Positions 42,267 through 54,349 of a stretch of DNA of 64,000 nucleotides are shown one piece after another. The first letter of the stretch is position 1. The number at the start of each line of letters is the position of its first letter. Origin of the DNA: Cyanodermella asteris (lineage: Eukaryota; Ascomycota; Lecanoromycetes; Ostropales; Stictidaceae); assembly GCA_900618795.1 (NCBI GenBank), contig UYJD01000014.1, forward strand, positions 694,930 to 758,929. Direction: 5' to 3'. The position numbers were made by a program, and so were the translations under genes. The notes below the pieces were generated by a model. The model worked only from the letters and a program-made list of their open reading frames with translations. It ran no database searches and was not told the DNA's origin.

Positions 42267-44094
42267 ATGAACCAGGCAAGCGATCCCGATAGCGGACCAA
42301 GTCAAGGCCACATTCACGACGTTCTCATTGTCGGTGCCGGCCCCTGCGGTCTTGCCGTCGCCGCTCGCCTCTGTGAACAAACTCCCTCCGCTCTATTTAC
42401 GGATGACGAACATCAGCGATTTCACTGGCTGCGAAAGCACAACGACCGCATGAGCCTCAAGCACCAGAAGACAGGTAAGACTCGAATACCGGAGCCGGCG
42501 GGTCCACGACGAGCGTACAACATCTTGGTGCTGGACTCTAGCGGCGATGACTGGATGGCGAACTGGAATAGATTGTTCCAGACATTTGAGATAAAGCATC
42601 TGAGAAGTCCAATGTTCTTCCATGTGGATCCGGCGGATCGAGATAGCTTGCTAGCTCATACGCATGAACATCGAAAAGAGGCGGAGTTGCGGGAAATATG
42701 CAATTGTGTCGGGAAGGAGGTCAGTAAGCATAAAAAGAAGAAGATGGTGGCAGCGCAAGGAAAAGGGTGAGTCAAGATCAGATGATGAATCAAAGTTCAC
42801 AAAGACTAATACAAGTATCGACAGAGCGAAAGCGAACCTTCAGATCGACGAAAGAGACCGCAAAGACTATTTCACACCTTCGACGAACCTATTCGCAACA
42901 CATTGCCAAGGAGTTGTCGATCGATATGGTCTTCGAGAAGGCCTGATCCGACAAGAGGTGGTCGAGGACGTTGACTTTGGTCCCGTCAATGCAATGGATA
43001 CCGAAGGTGATCTGTTCACGATCAAGAGCAACAAGGGAGTTCACTTTGCACGGACTGTGGTGATGGCAGTCGGTCCCGGCTGCAAACCGAGCGTACCACC
43101 CCACATGCACACTTGCATGAGACAAGCAATAGGCCATGTCACCGGCGAGCAGTTGACTGGAGCTTGTCACAGCCTACAGACCAAGCAGTTCCCAGATCCC
43201 AGCGTACAGGCAAAGATCAGAGCTAAGAAGCCGACCAATGTGCTTGTCGTCGGAGGCGGGTTGACCAGCGCACAGCTTGGAGATCTGGCATTGAAGAGAG
43301 GAGTCACCAAAGTGTACCACATGATGCGCAGCGAGTTCAAAGTCAAACCCTTCGACATTGACCTGTCCTGGATGGGTAAGTTCAGGAACCACGAGAAAGC
43401 AAGCTTCTGGTCCGGAGACAGCGACATGGAGAGGTTGCGCACCATCCAGGAGGCGAGGAACGGTGGCAGCATTAACCCACCGTACGCAAAGATTCTCAAG
43501 CAGCACGTCGCGAAGGGGAAGATCAGCCTGCACACAAACACCCAAGTGTTCCCGGACAGCTTCGACGAGAGACGACATGCCTGGCACGTCCGCACCGAGC
43601 CACCGATTCCTGGTATTGAGCTCGTCGAATTCGATTACATCTACTTCGCCACGGGCGTCCAGGCGGATTTTGCAAAGATTCCGTGCCTCCAGACCATGTT
43701 GGAAAAGTATCCTCTTCACGGTCACGGCGGCATGCCGTGTCTTGGGGAAGATCTCGAATGGTGGGGCGAAGATGCGAGCGGTAATAGTCTTCTGAAGGCC
43801 GGCGAACGGCGGAACTGGACTAAGAGCAACCACGAGGGCGAGCCAGGCAGGCGAGTGCCGCTGTTCGTGACTGGCCGACTTGCTGGCTTGCGCCTGGGAC
43901 CTGCGGCCGGCAATCTTGAGGGCGCTAGGCTGGGTGCTGAGAGGGTCGCGTTGGGCATACAGGAATATCTGGAGCAGGATGGAGGTGGAGATGGTGGGTT
44001 TCAGGATTCAGATCTGTATCGCTACAAGGCGGGCATTGGGAGCAGGTTTGACAGTCTGGCTCTCAGCTTTGATGATGTATTTGGCGAGGCTTGA
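42267..44094 (+). CDS. FAD-dependent monooxygenase (ornithine/lysine N-monooxygenase-like)
   Basis: Two exons (42267-42766, 42825-44094) across a 58-bp intron (GTGAGT...ACAG) give about 589 aa. The N-terminal FAD Rossmann motif DVLIVGAGPCGLAVAARL (residues about 17-34) and a second dinucleotide motif NVLVVGGGLTSAQLGDLAL (about 303-321) frame a middle domain. A C-terminal FAD-closing region follows (VTGRLAGLRLGPAAGNLEGA). This is the order of class B flavin monooxygenases and N-hydroxylating enzymes. The phrase HLRSPMFFHVDP, where related enzymes bind substrate, and FDYIYFATGVQADF (the ATG-type closing motif) support the call. The substrate is not evident. There is no siderophore or secondary-metabolism neighbour, so assignment to SidA-type ornithine hydroxylation would be speculative. 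ATG 42267 was chosen because the upstream extension starts only at TTG. Confidence 0.82.
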
Positions 44095-47000
44095 CGGCGT
44101 GCGGCCTCAGGTCGGCATGAGACACGGCCGCTGCATGCGAGCGTGATGATCCCGCCCCCAATATATTGGAGAGCGATTGTTGGACGACGGTAACGACGAA
44201 ACGTACCACGGTGCGCAGTCAGTGACAAGGCTGAGAACCCGAGCTGGTCGCTCCTGCTAGGCATGGGCACAGGGACCGCTGCTGTTGGCATTATTGATTT
44301 CGAGGGATCTTCTTGCTGAACGAATCCGTTCAACACCTCAAATCATCGGAAGATTTGGTTCGAAAAATCAGTGATCATATTTTCGCAGACAGGCTTTGCA
44401 CGAAGAGACCTGACAAATATACTGGCGCGCAAATATCGAAACTAGGTGGCCGGCTATTTGACCAAGTTTTCCAAGGCAGCCTGTTTCGCAGCTTACTGTG
44501 ATCCTGGTCGAGGTGGCTTGGTGCTCACGTGGAACCTTGGCCGTGCCATGAGGTGCAATCGTTCGCACGCGGCATCCACAGCTTACCTTCGTTCAGCCAA
44601 CACTAGCCCTCAGCCAGCTTTTCTTAGTACAGAGGTTACTCATTGTCAGCTCGCCTGCTGGAAGAGGCGTAAATGGAGGAGCAAGCCTGCCGGTTGTCAG
44701 CTTACCTGTAATCACCGGAGCAATTATGCTCCAAGAGCTGTTGTGCAGTTGTGGTCACGGAAGACGAGATTCTCCACGATGTTTCCGTAAGAGCCACGGT
44801 GAGACGAGACACAGATGGTGTGCGATGTATATAATAAGGTAACACTTGAAACCCTCTACGCCCGACGCGATGGATTGGACTATAGGCGGTCGAAGCCTCG
44901 ATAGGCAGTGTTTTGCTGTCTTGTTTACCCCACACGAGCCTCTGCCGCTGTCCAAAAACCTCGAGCATGGGCAGCTTGGAGCACGCTGATCAACACCATG
45001 GCTGTATATTCTATTGCACGGTGGTCTGATGATGCGTCGAGATGCGTCTTACAATGGTGGGACTGGTAGAGCACGCAAAATTTTGGAAGTATCGAAGACT
45101 CCTGTGCTCAGGTCTCTCATTTAGCACTTCTGGAGCATCTTAGCAAAAGTCCTCCTTGGCTGTCGGTGACCAAGCTGGTGTTGCGAACGGACAGCACTCG
45201 TCTCAGCTCGGCACTTGCAAACTGCCAGTGCATGGCTGCGCCCGAGGCCGCCAATGTGACTTGCATGCATGACGCGTGGTGCATGTAATAAGCACGAGGC
45301 GTGCCTTGGATTCGTGTAGTGCTGTACATACGGTGCTTCGTCCCGTCGTCGGTGAAGCCGTTCGAGATGGGTTCAAGTTTCGAGATGGTGGCTGAATCTG
45401 AGAGAGTAGCGTCTGTGAGGAATGGCTCAATATCGCGAGAATTATACGGTGGGACGAATGGGAGGAGCGAGAGCGAGCTAGCGTGTGTAGACCGCAATGT
45501 AACATGTAAGATGGTGAAGCATGCACATGTGATGCGGCCGTGCGATTGGTCTCTTCATGTTGGTCTGCCGCTCGTAGCGCCGTTTCGCAACCTTCTCGTC
45601 TCCCTTGGTCTCTAGTCCTGGCCCGTCTTGCCTTCAGCCCTCGACTAGTCGACTCCTGGAAAAACGTGTCGAACCCCCCCCCCCCTGATGATGGCGTGAC
45701 ACAACGTTCGGCCGCCTTGCCGACCATGCTGGACTCCTCCAAGCGTCTGCAAGAAAAACCCTCTGGAGTCGCCCCCACGATGCGAAAGTGACAAGCACTG
45801 CGTCTGGAACAACCCAGGTGAGTGTGACGGGATACCAGATGTGGTCGCAGTCTTCGCTTAACCGCCGCCGATCAGCAGGCTGTCAAGTGTCAACAGCGAT
45901 CTAATGTAACCCCCAGACGATCGGCGAGACTCTAAAGCAAACTCTGAATCTAGCTCCTGCCATCTGGACTTTGGGACTGGATCGATGGGGACCGTCTACG
46001 GTACCATCGCGGAGCAAAATACCATGCATGGGGGCGCATTGCGAATGCAGAGAATATGCTTCTGTGCGTGCAGGAAGACAGTACAGTACATTATCTACAA
46101 CATAGAAGCGGCTCTAGTGTACAGTATGTGACCCGCTGGCAAGCCACATCTCGAGCCGGCGTCGCTCCGGATTCCGAACGGGATTTCGCACTGATCGAGG
46201 ATTGCGTCTTCGTTGGCGTGTGCCCTATCTCTGCGCCATGCAGGTCAGGCTGGCTGGCCAGCTGTGAAACTGGCAGTGGTGGAAATGAGCTCTTGCTGCT
46301 TGCTGCTTGTCGCTCGGACAGCTCGGCTCTTGGGCAGCCATGTGCCTCCAACTGAATCCTCCTCTTGGCGTCGTTGCAAGATTCCGAATGTGCGCACAAT
46401 GCGCCTATTCGGGCCAGCGTAGACAGGAAGCGGATCGTGGTACGATATAACAGAGGCTGTAGGGTTGTGGGCGACCTTGGTAGGGGCGCTGCTCAGCTTA
46501 TCGGCATCCATGAGCGGCTTGCACCGCTGACACCTCCACCACCGCTTCTTGACCATCGCCCGCAACGTGCAAGGGTCTATCACACCTTCATGCCACGTTC
46601 AGTACCTTGTACCAAGCCGCTTCGTCTGCAGCCGAGCGGCTCGTGGCTGGCTACACGATGCTTGCTACTGGCTGGCACTCTTCCCCTGCCTAACCGTGTT
46701 ACATTTGTACATGTGCCTGTAACTTTGCCCTCCCTCTCTCCCCTCTTGCACCGCTCCGCGTGGTTGCTGTCTTGCACCGGCCTTACTATCGGGTCTGGAC
46801 CATGACATTGTTTCTTTTTATGCACAAACCCTAAGCCTGATCTGCGAGTGTCCGAGCTGCATCAAAAGCGCCGTGACTCGCCCTGTTCCCAGCTGCTTGG
46901 CTCTGCACTCGTGGCTCTTCACCTTCATTTCTTGTGTCCTTCTTGAGGCAGGCTGTTTTTGTACCACGCGTTGTTCCCCTACATTCATTCCACATACTTT

Positions 47001-47132
47001 TTCGCCTGCGCTCAATCAGCAAAGAGCCGTCAAACAATCGATTGAGCTACCGATCACGCCTGATGCATCACCAGTAAGCATACATTCGGGCAGAGAGCCA
47101 CCAACCATCGTGGTCACGCCAGAAGCCCAGCC
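44095..47132. other. 3 kb intergenic region upstream of the GPCR gene
   Basis: No convincing gene on either strand. Open frames up to about 190 codons near 45200-45780 are Arg/Ser/His-rich shadows. An isolated TATATAATAAGG lies near 44828. From about 46650 the plus strand is CT-rich, which suggests the GPCR leader begins there. A C12 homopolymer is listed separately. Confidence 0.5.
45674..45685 (+). repeat. C12 homopolymer
   Basis: Twelve consecutive C in non-coding sequence. Its length may be an assembly or polymerase artefact. Confidence 0.8.
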
Positions 47133-48596
47133 ATGGGCAACCAACTTGAAACATGGCAAACGGAAGATGTTCTCGTCCTCGAGCGGGTCACCTCCGTCTT
47201 CTCGGTCATCGGATGCCTCTTCATCTTCACCACATTCTTGTTTTCGAAAAAGTTTCGCCGACCGGTCAACCGACTCATCTTCTTCGCCAGTATCGGGAAT
47301 TTGCTGATGAATATTGCCACTCTGATGTCGGTGTCTCCCTTCCAGGTCCAGGACCCGAAGTCATCGCCACTCTGTCAGTTTCAAGGCTTTCTCGTCCAGG
47401 TTTTCCTGCCCGCGGATGCCTTTTGGAACCTGTCAATGGCAATCAACGTGTACCTGACAGTATTCAAGAAATGGTCTGCTCAGCAACTGAGGAGATTAGA
47501 ACCCCTCTACCTTGCCTTCAATTATGGACTCACCTTCGTCATCGCATTGGTCTTCCTGTTCGTCAACGAACAGGGTGGCCGTGGTAGAGGGAAGATGTAC
47601 GGACCGGCGACCCTTTGGTGCTGGCTGGATACAAGGTGGGAGGACTACCGCATTTGGCTTTGCTACATACCTGCTTGGGTCGCTATTCTGGCCATCTTTG
47701 TCATTTACGCCATGGCGTGGGTTCGGATAAGTCACCGGCGACACGCCATCATGTCCAAGGACTTCAATGAACCAGCTGCGAAAGCCACAGAAGCTGATGG
47801 CTTCAAAACCGTAAACAACGAAATCCGTGTCACTACCGAGCTGTCACGGCATTCCTTTATCTCGCCAGTCGTCTCGCCGCACATGCCTGTCGACGAGCCC
47901 GCCCGCAATGGATCCAGCAATTCAACACTTGCACCATCTCATCACTTCAATCCCTTTCGCCTCGATCCGACATGCAATCGAGGCTTCGACCCCTACACAG
48001 TCACTATCAGCCACCACGAGGATGCAATGGTCATCAAACAACGCAATGCTGCTGCCGAAGCTAATGCTGCGGCGTGGGCATACACTCAAGTTGCCCTCCT
48101 GTACTTCGTGTCACTACTCATCACCTGGGTACCGTCGTCGATGAATCGTGTGTACTCGCTCATCAACGTCGGCGAGGTCAGTTTCAGCTACTCCGTAGCT
48201 GCCGGCGCCGTTCTTCCGCTGATGGGTTTCTGGAACGCAGTAATATACATTGTCACCTCTTGGGACGCCGTGAAAGCCCTCTTCGACGACATCAAACATG
48301 GTCGGGTTAGTCAGTTCAGGCTGCCCCGGAGAAAAGCAAAGGCTGGCAGCGGTCGGAGAAGCAGAGGATGGTTTGAGATTGACGGAACGAGAGTGAATAA
48401 CAGCCCCGAGCCTGAATCTCACGAACAACGACCATCATCGAAACACAGTTATGCCGAGACAGAAGCCGAAAGAGGACGGTCGCAAAGTGGGCGCGGGTTG
48501 GAAAACGTGAGACCGGCTATGATTGGGGGTCCAGCGTGGCCATACCACAGCAAACAGGAATACGAAATGCACATGGGTATGCAAGCAAAGCGATGA
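47133..48596 (+). CDS. cAMP-receptor-like (GprH/Crl type) seven-transmembrane GPCR
   Basis: Single exon of 487 aa. It shows seven hydrophobic helices: TM1 about 22-38, TM2 48-66, TM3 86-109 (FLPADAFWNLSMAINVYLTV), TM4 126-145, TM5 173-197 (WLCYIPAWVAILAIFVIYAM), TM6 322-345 (LYFVSLLITWVPSSMNRVY) and TM7 355-376 (AGAVLPLMGFWNAVIYIVTS). The third cytoplasmic loop is about 120 residues. The TM2-TM3 Cys in SSPLCQFQGFLVQ and the loop Cys in ATLWCWLDTRWEDYRIWL fit the conserved extracellular disulphide. The sequence style matches the fungal class V cAMP-receptor-like group, which signals through G proteins to the cAMP/PKA pathway and is linked to carbon sensing and sexual development. The C-terminal tail is polar. 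Whether cAMP is a ligand in fungi is unproven. Confidence 0.88.
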   Translation: MGNQLETWQTEDVLVLERVTSVFSVIGCLFIFTTFLFSKKFRRPVNRLIFFASIGNLLMNIATLMSVSPFQVQDPKSSPLCQFQGFLVQVFLPADAFWNLSMAINVYLTVFKKWSAQQLRRLEPLYLAFNYGLTFVIALVFLFVNEQGGRGRGKMYGPATLWCWLDTRWEDYRIWLCYIPAWVAILAIFVIYAMAWVRISHRRHAIMSKDFNEPAAKATEADGFKTVNNEIRVTTELSRHSFISPVVSPHMPVDEPARNGSSNSTLAPSHHFNPFRLDPTCNRGFDPYTVTISHHEDAMVIKQRNAAAEANAAAWAYTQVALLYFVSLLITWVPSSMNRVYSLINVGEVSFSYSVAAGAVLPLMGFWNAVIYIVTSWDAVKALFDDIKHGRVSQFRLPRRKAKAGSGRRSRGWFEIDGTRVNNSPEPESHEQRPSSKHSYAETEAERGRSQSGRGLENVRPAMIGGPAWPYHSKQEYEMHMGMQAKR

Positions 48597-49344
48597 ACAG
48601 GATATTTACGGCCGGACGAACCTTGCAATTGGGAAATGTGACGAAATGTCGACTGTGTGCTGACAAGCAAGGAAGATTGTCAGCATGGCGGCAGCTGTGA
48701 GCTTATGGGAACTTCTGTACGAGTATAGAGTATAGGAATCGATGAAGCCTGCAAAGGCCTTGAGACTGCTGCAAACCTATCTGAAGTGTTCTTCGGGCTG
48801 GAACCGTAGATGAAACTTGGATGCGGACTGATTGCACCTATCTGGATTGCAACAACATCACAGGAGGCTGATCGAAGGGAAAGTATTTGACATGGTTAGA
48901 ATCGAAGAGATGCCAAGCGATTCCTCCATTCCAGCTCCCAAGGGCAATCTTGATCCTGGAGATCCTCCGTGGAGCCTGGACGGAGAGATCTCGTCTGGCC
49001 AGCGGAGGATGGCGACGCTAAACCTTAACCGGACAGGCATTGGCGGGACGTGGTCGATGACGTCGATGTGGGAGGACGAATGATGGCATTGTCGTCAACA
49101 GCTCAGGAAGCCGCGACAGCAAAAGCTTGTTGAGGAGGCATGGGGCTTACAACTATCTGATCTCGATGTCGAAACCCTGTCTTGATTGCCATCCCATCTC
49201 CTGGTCCCCGCCTGTCGTCCTGTCTCATAGCTGACACTCCGAACCACCTTTGTCTACTCTACAACTTTCCCCTAAGATACCTACCTATTTGTGAAATACC
49301 TTTCTTGCCATCACCAGACTTTGGCGTACACCCCAAATCTCACC
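48597..49344. other. intergenic, no feature recognised
   Basis: The GPCR 3' region and the upstream region of the DUF3292 gene. An 83-codon frame (48832-49083) is present but has no support as a gene. Confidence 0.45.
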
Positions 49345-51590
49345 ATGCCTACTCCAGGCTATGTCTTCCGGGACGGCCAGCCGATTCCCGACAGCGACCT
49401 CACCGATCACGCAATCTCCCAGAACCACATCGTCGGGGGCACACCGGTTCACACCACCGGCCGCGATGTCGCCCAAGCGTCACAGCAATCTCTGAAGCCT
49501 CGCGGGCCCGCCACGACCGCCGCCCACCCAGATTCCGACGTCCCCGAAGACGTGGGCCGTAACGCAAACAAGCTGCATCACATGGGCCACACCACCCAGA
49601 GCCACGCGCTGGCACAGGCGGACCACGAGGAGAAGGGTGCAGCACAGCTGCCCCACGCATCGACAGAAGTCAGGGACCTCGGATGGGATTTGGACCCGGC
49701 GCACGTACCGAAGCCGCTGGTCGGCGGGCTTGCCAATGAGGATATATGGTTGTTGATACGGCGATTCGACAAGCAGATGTACCATGTCAAGGCCATGATA
49801 GAGCAGCCGTTGTCGGGCTTGGATCTGGAGACGGCCGAGGAAGATGAGTTTTCTCCTGACAAGTTGAGGGCGAATGTGGAGAGGTTATACATGACCGTCA
49901 TTGTGGGTGTTGTTGGCTTTGGCAAGCACATTGCGAGGCTGAGAAGTTGGAGAGAACCGGGAAGGACTGGGGCGTTCCTAGCGGTAAGTCGGAACAATTG
50001 CAGCATGTTTGTTCGACCACTGCAGTTGCTGACATCAACAAGGCATACATCGTCGCGTGGATATTCGACCTTCTTGTCCCAACTTTTACAGCAACAATAC
50101 TGGTTCTCATCCTCTTTCCTCCAGCCCGCTCAGTCATGTTTCCACACGCTCCGATTGCTCTCATTGATGGAAAAACTGGCGCGGTGAAGAGCCCAAAAGC
50201 TGGTGTACTCGGTAGCCATGACAGTGAGTTCTGGGAAACTTCACAATCTTCAAAGCTAACAGACTTTGCTGCAGGTGTTACTGGAGCACCCGAAAATCAC
50301 AAGGGTGAGGCCGTGGAACAAGAAGCTCACAACTTCGTTTCTGGAATCGGCACAATCGCACTGAGCAGCGCCGCTGGAAAACATGAACAGGGGACGCCGG
50401 AACATGATTCCATGGCCGACAAAGTCCCTGATCCCACCGAAATCGCCGCCTCGGCCCCGGACGCGAAGAAATCCGCCTCAGGTCACGCCGTGAGCAAGCA
50501 CCATGACAAGACCAAGCAACCGATGGAAGATGCTATGTGGACCCAGATGAGACCGACGATGCATATCATCGGGGATCTTGCAGACACTTGGGAACGATTT
50601 GCCAATGCGCTTTCACCTACCCGTCCTTTCCCTCAGCATTTGCCCCGATTGAAGGTCGCAAGTCTTGTAGCACCACTGCTACTTGTTTCGATATTCACAA
50701 CCTCGGCAATGTTTGTCAAAGGTGTTTGGTTCGGTGTTGGATTCGGCTTCTTCGGTGACCCTCTTATCCAGCGTGGTGTGGTGCTTCTGAACGAGAAGAT
50801 TCCCAACTGGCAGAAGTTCCTCGATCTCAAGAATACGATCTTGCGCGGTGTCCCTACGAATGCTCAACTCACCATTACACTATTGCGAATAGGGGAAGCC
50901 AACAAGGCGCCGTTACCGCCACCTCCCAAATCTCGTGGACCGCCACCCAATGAGGCCGCTCATCTGGACAAGGATGCGCTCACACTAGACGCAAGTCACG
51001 AGGAAATTCATGATGCCATCACCCCTGATGATCCCGCTCTTGTTGGACAGGACGAGCCCCACGAGAAGAAAGCCGGTTCCAAGATTATGGGCTTCCTCAA
51101 GGGCACTACAAAGGGTGGCGTTGAGACGAAGCTGGGAGCTGACAAAGTCAAGGCAGCTGCTGGCTCGACCAAGGCCAAGGAACACGTCGGCGTTTTGCCG
51201 ACGGCAAAAGACCAGATTCACGCAGGCCCGATTGATTTCAAGGCGCGATACAAGGGTACGAAAGGCTGGATTTATATCAATACTTCCGCCACCGTTCCCT
51301 GTATTTCCTTTTCAACGCATCAGTCGGATGGCACTGGCGAACAGTCGAGCGAGGAGCTCAAACCAGTTTTCAGTGTGCCAATCAACGAGATTACTGAACT
51401 GAAGAAGCTTGGCGGGTTTGGTTGGAAGACGAAGTTGATCGTCGGTTGGGCCACGGACAAGAATGTTGCTGACGGATTGGAAATTGTGGATAAGCTGGGC
51501 AACCGATGGCACTTGACCGCTATTATCCAGAGGGAGGAGCTGTTCAACAGGCTGGCATCAATGGGCCCGCAAAAGTGGGAGTCTTGGTAA
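49345..51590 (+). CDS. DUF3292-type membrane protein
   Basis: Three exons (49345-49983, 50043-50223, 50275-51590) with introns of 59 and 51 bp give about 711 aa. Intron 2 has GTGAGT, CTAAC and GCAG. It is a multiple of three with no stop, so the frame also reads through it. The N-terminus is polar. A conserved core includes DLGWDLDPAHVPKPLVGGLA and EDIWLLIRRFDKQMYHVKAM. Hydrophobic segments lie at about 214-238 (IVAWIFDLLVPTFTATILVL) and about 402-440 (VASLVAPLLLVSIFTTSAMF). The C-terminal GRAM/PH-like module contains KGWIYINTSATVPCISFST, VFSVPINEITELKKLGGFGW and NRWHLTAIIQREELFNRLAS. These features fit the fungal DUF3292 family, which has no assigned function. The lipid-binding-like C-terminal module and two membrane regions suggest a membrane-contact or organelle role, by inference only. 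Confidence 0.85.
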
Positions 51591-52154
51591 TTGAGGGCAA
51601 TCCGTTGGTTAGACCAGGGTGCATTACAAAAGCATGCAGCGAACGTGTTAAAACATTGCGATGTGAGCAATCGCGACGAGCCAATCTTGTTGGCAGACCT
51701 CGTGATTAGAGGTTTAGTGAAGCTATCTTTACATGTGGAATCCTTTCAATGAGTTTTTGATGGGTATATTGATGCTGAGATAGACTGAACAGTGAAAAGC
51801 TCTCTACGATATCGATCCAGCGTGCACAGGTTCAATGTATGCGTCTTCGGGTGCATCTACGCGTAAATTTCACGCAACGATCGGTGAACATTTGGAAGCA
51901 GAGACAATCAATTATCCGGGGCAGATGCGGGTACATTGAAGAGAGCTCCCGGGTGCGGCGGCTTTCGTAAGCAAGCGGGTCTTGGCGGCGCCTCGTCACT
52001 GTAAGCTGCCTGTATCCCGATGAGCTCGCCATCACTCATTTCCGGCACTCAAACAACACCCTGCTCGCTTCGAACCCATCTTAGCATTTGCAAATAGACT
52101 TCTCAGTCTAGTCCAGACACTCGTCATCTGCTCTAATCCAGTTACTTCACCAAG
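51591..52154. other. intergenic / rpt5 promoter
   Basis: No supported ORF. No perfect PACE element (GGTGGCAAA) is visible upstream of rpt5, so a yeast Rpn4-type site is not supported. Confidence 0.5.
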
Positions 52155-53621
52155 ATGGCCAGCTTAGAGGATCTTGATGACCTTGACAATCACGAGGAGA
52201 AGAAGGACCAGAAGAAGGATGGCGGCGACGGGAAGAAGCCCAGCGGCGATAAGGACGCCGAGATGAAAGACGCCGATGACGAGAAGGTCGAGGAAGAGGA
52301 GGAGGAGGAGGAGGAGGAGGAGGAGGAAGTTCTCGATGCCGAGATCCTGCACTCAAGTACAAGGGACATCAAGAGCCGCAAGAAGCTGCTGGACAACGAT
52401 CTCAGAGTTATGCAGTCGGAGTTCCGGCGGCTGGGGCATGAGCAGGCGACCATGAAGGAGAAGATTAAGGAGAATCTCGAAAAGATCGAGAACAACAGGT
52501 AGGTGGCTTTGCGCTTCGCGGCATGGGCGTGGCGACTAACACTTTGCAGACAATTACCCTATCTGGTCGGCAACGTTGTTGAGCTCTTGGACCTCGACGT
52601 GGAGGCAGAGGCTGCTGAGGAAGGTGCAAATATCGATCTGGATGCTACCCGAGTGGGCAAATCAGCAGTCATCAAGACCTCTACACGACAAACAATCTTC
52701 CTCCCTCTCATCGGTCTGGTTGACAGCACAAAATTAAAGCCGGGCGACCTGATCGGTGTCAACAAAGACTCATACCTTATTCTCGATACACTCCCAGCCG
52801 AGTACGACAGCAGAGTCAAGGCGATGGAGGTCGACGAGAAGCCTACGGAGAAGTACACAGATGTTGGTGGGCTGGACAAGCAGATTGAGGAGCTCGTCGA
52901 AGCCGTGGTATGGCCAATGAAAGAGGCGGAGCGCTTCAAGAAGATTGGCATAAAAGCACCAAAGGGTGCACTCATGTACGGCCCACCCGGTACAGGCAAG
53001 ACTCTGCTTGCCAGAGCGTGCGCTGCTCAGACAGAAGCCACATTCCTGAAGCTTGCCGGGCCACAGCTGGTTCAGATGTTCATCGGCGATGGTGCGAAAC
53101 TGGTCCGCGACTGCTTTGCTTTGGCCAAGGAGAAGGCACCATCTATCATCTTCATCGACGAGTTGGACGCTGTCGGCACGAAGCGTTTTGACAGCGAGAA
53201 GTCTGGTGATCGTGAGGTGCAGCGAACTATGCTGGAGCTCCTCAACCAGCTGGACGGGTTTGCGAGCGACGACCGCGTCAAAGTTCTCGCCGCGACCAAT
53301 CGAGTGGACGTTCTCGACCCGGCCTTGCTACGATCCGGACGTCTGGACAGGAAGATTGAATTCCCGCTACCCAACGAGGAAGCTCGCGCACAGATCTTGA
53401 GGATACACTCCCGAAAGATGACGGTGGACGATGGTGTCAACTGGCCGGAATTGGCTCGTTCAACAGACGAATTTGGTGGTGCCATGTTGAAGGCTGTCTG
53501 CGTGGAGGCCGGTATGATTGCTTTGAGAAAGGGTCAAGCCAAGATTGGGCACGAGCATTACGTGGACGCGATTGCTGAGGTGCAAAGCAAGAAGAACTCG
53601 CCTGTCAGCTTCATTGTTTGA
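52155..53621 (+). CDS. rpt5: 26S proteasome regulatory particle ATPase Rpt5
   Basis: Two exons (52155-52498, 52550-53621) with a 51-bp intron (GTAGGT, CTAAC, GCAG) give 471 aa. Rpt5 is one of six AAA ATPases in the base of the 19S cap, which unfold substrates and open the 20S gate. The sequence has an acidic N-terminus including 13 consecutive Glu, a coiled coil ([20 protein letters not shown] and on) and the OB ring ([20 protein letters not shown]). [20 protein letters not shown] is diagnostic of Rpt5. Next come Walker A GPPGTGKT, Walker [15 protein letters not shown], sensor 1 AATNR and the Arg-finger region [14 protein letters not shown]. Odd: the last residues read SPVSFIV. The hydrophobic-Tyr-X (HbYX) tail that Rpt5 normally uses to dock in the 20S alpha ring is absent. 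Confidence 0.95.
52290..52328 (+). repeat. GAG/GAA triplet run encoding 13 Glu in Rpt5
   Basis: Thirteen consecutive GAG or GAA codons lie in the acidic N-terminus of rpt5. Length variation between strains is likely at such a triplet run. Confidence 0.85.
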
Positions 53622-54349
53622 ATGACAGTCCCAGGCTCAGCAGACCTCGGCATGATGGATGTAAATGGTAGACATGAAGCAAATCATTACAGCGACCCCT
53701 CGCCCTAGGTATATTGCTAGCTGAAATTCGACGTAGATTACTGCCATCGGGGGGCAACATCTTGTCAGATATTATCCCGCTCCGCAGGCATAGGGTAGAT
53801 AGAGCAGGAGTGATTCGTTACGTCCTAATCTTTAGACCGATCATTCGAGATCCGGACCTCATCGGAGTTTGTAACGGTCCAAAAGGTCTGGGTCGTAGAC
53901 TCGCGTGCTTCCTGAACAGATCAACGCTCGGCGCGAATGTTTGTGCCACTGGAAAGGTCAATGTGTCCATTAATACGTCACCTTGACACGCCGCCGGGAC
54001 GCTTTCCGTGGCGATCGACCAAAGGGCACGCGCGCCGCCTGACGATCAAACTTCGCGATATATTGTACCTGTCCCAGTCACTGCTTGCCGATTGATTCCA
54101 GTTGATGCGATCCCCTTGAGCTCACAAACGTCACGACTGTCCTTTTCATTTGCTTTTCGTTCACCTCGTTTCATTGACGATTCACTTCTGTTCTCACTGC
54201 TGCAGCGCAGCGATTGACATACGCTGCAGCCCAACAACGGGCACTGCCAACAGCAGCTTTTCACGAAAACGCCCGGCATAGATTGCGGATTTTTTAAATC
54301 TTGTTGTTGTCAATCTACCATCTGAGTCCACACTCGCTTCATTAAGGTC
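53622..54349. other. intergenic, no feature recognised
   Basis: The rpt5 3' region and the upstream region of the lipase gene. Short frames only. Confidence 0.5.

Noticed and set aside
45203-45778. 191-codon minus-strand open frame upstream of the GPCR
   Set aside because: Its composition is Ser/His/Arg-rich, it overlaps another frame and contains the homopolymer tract. Not a credible gene.
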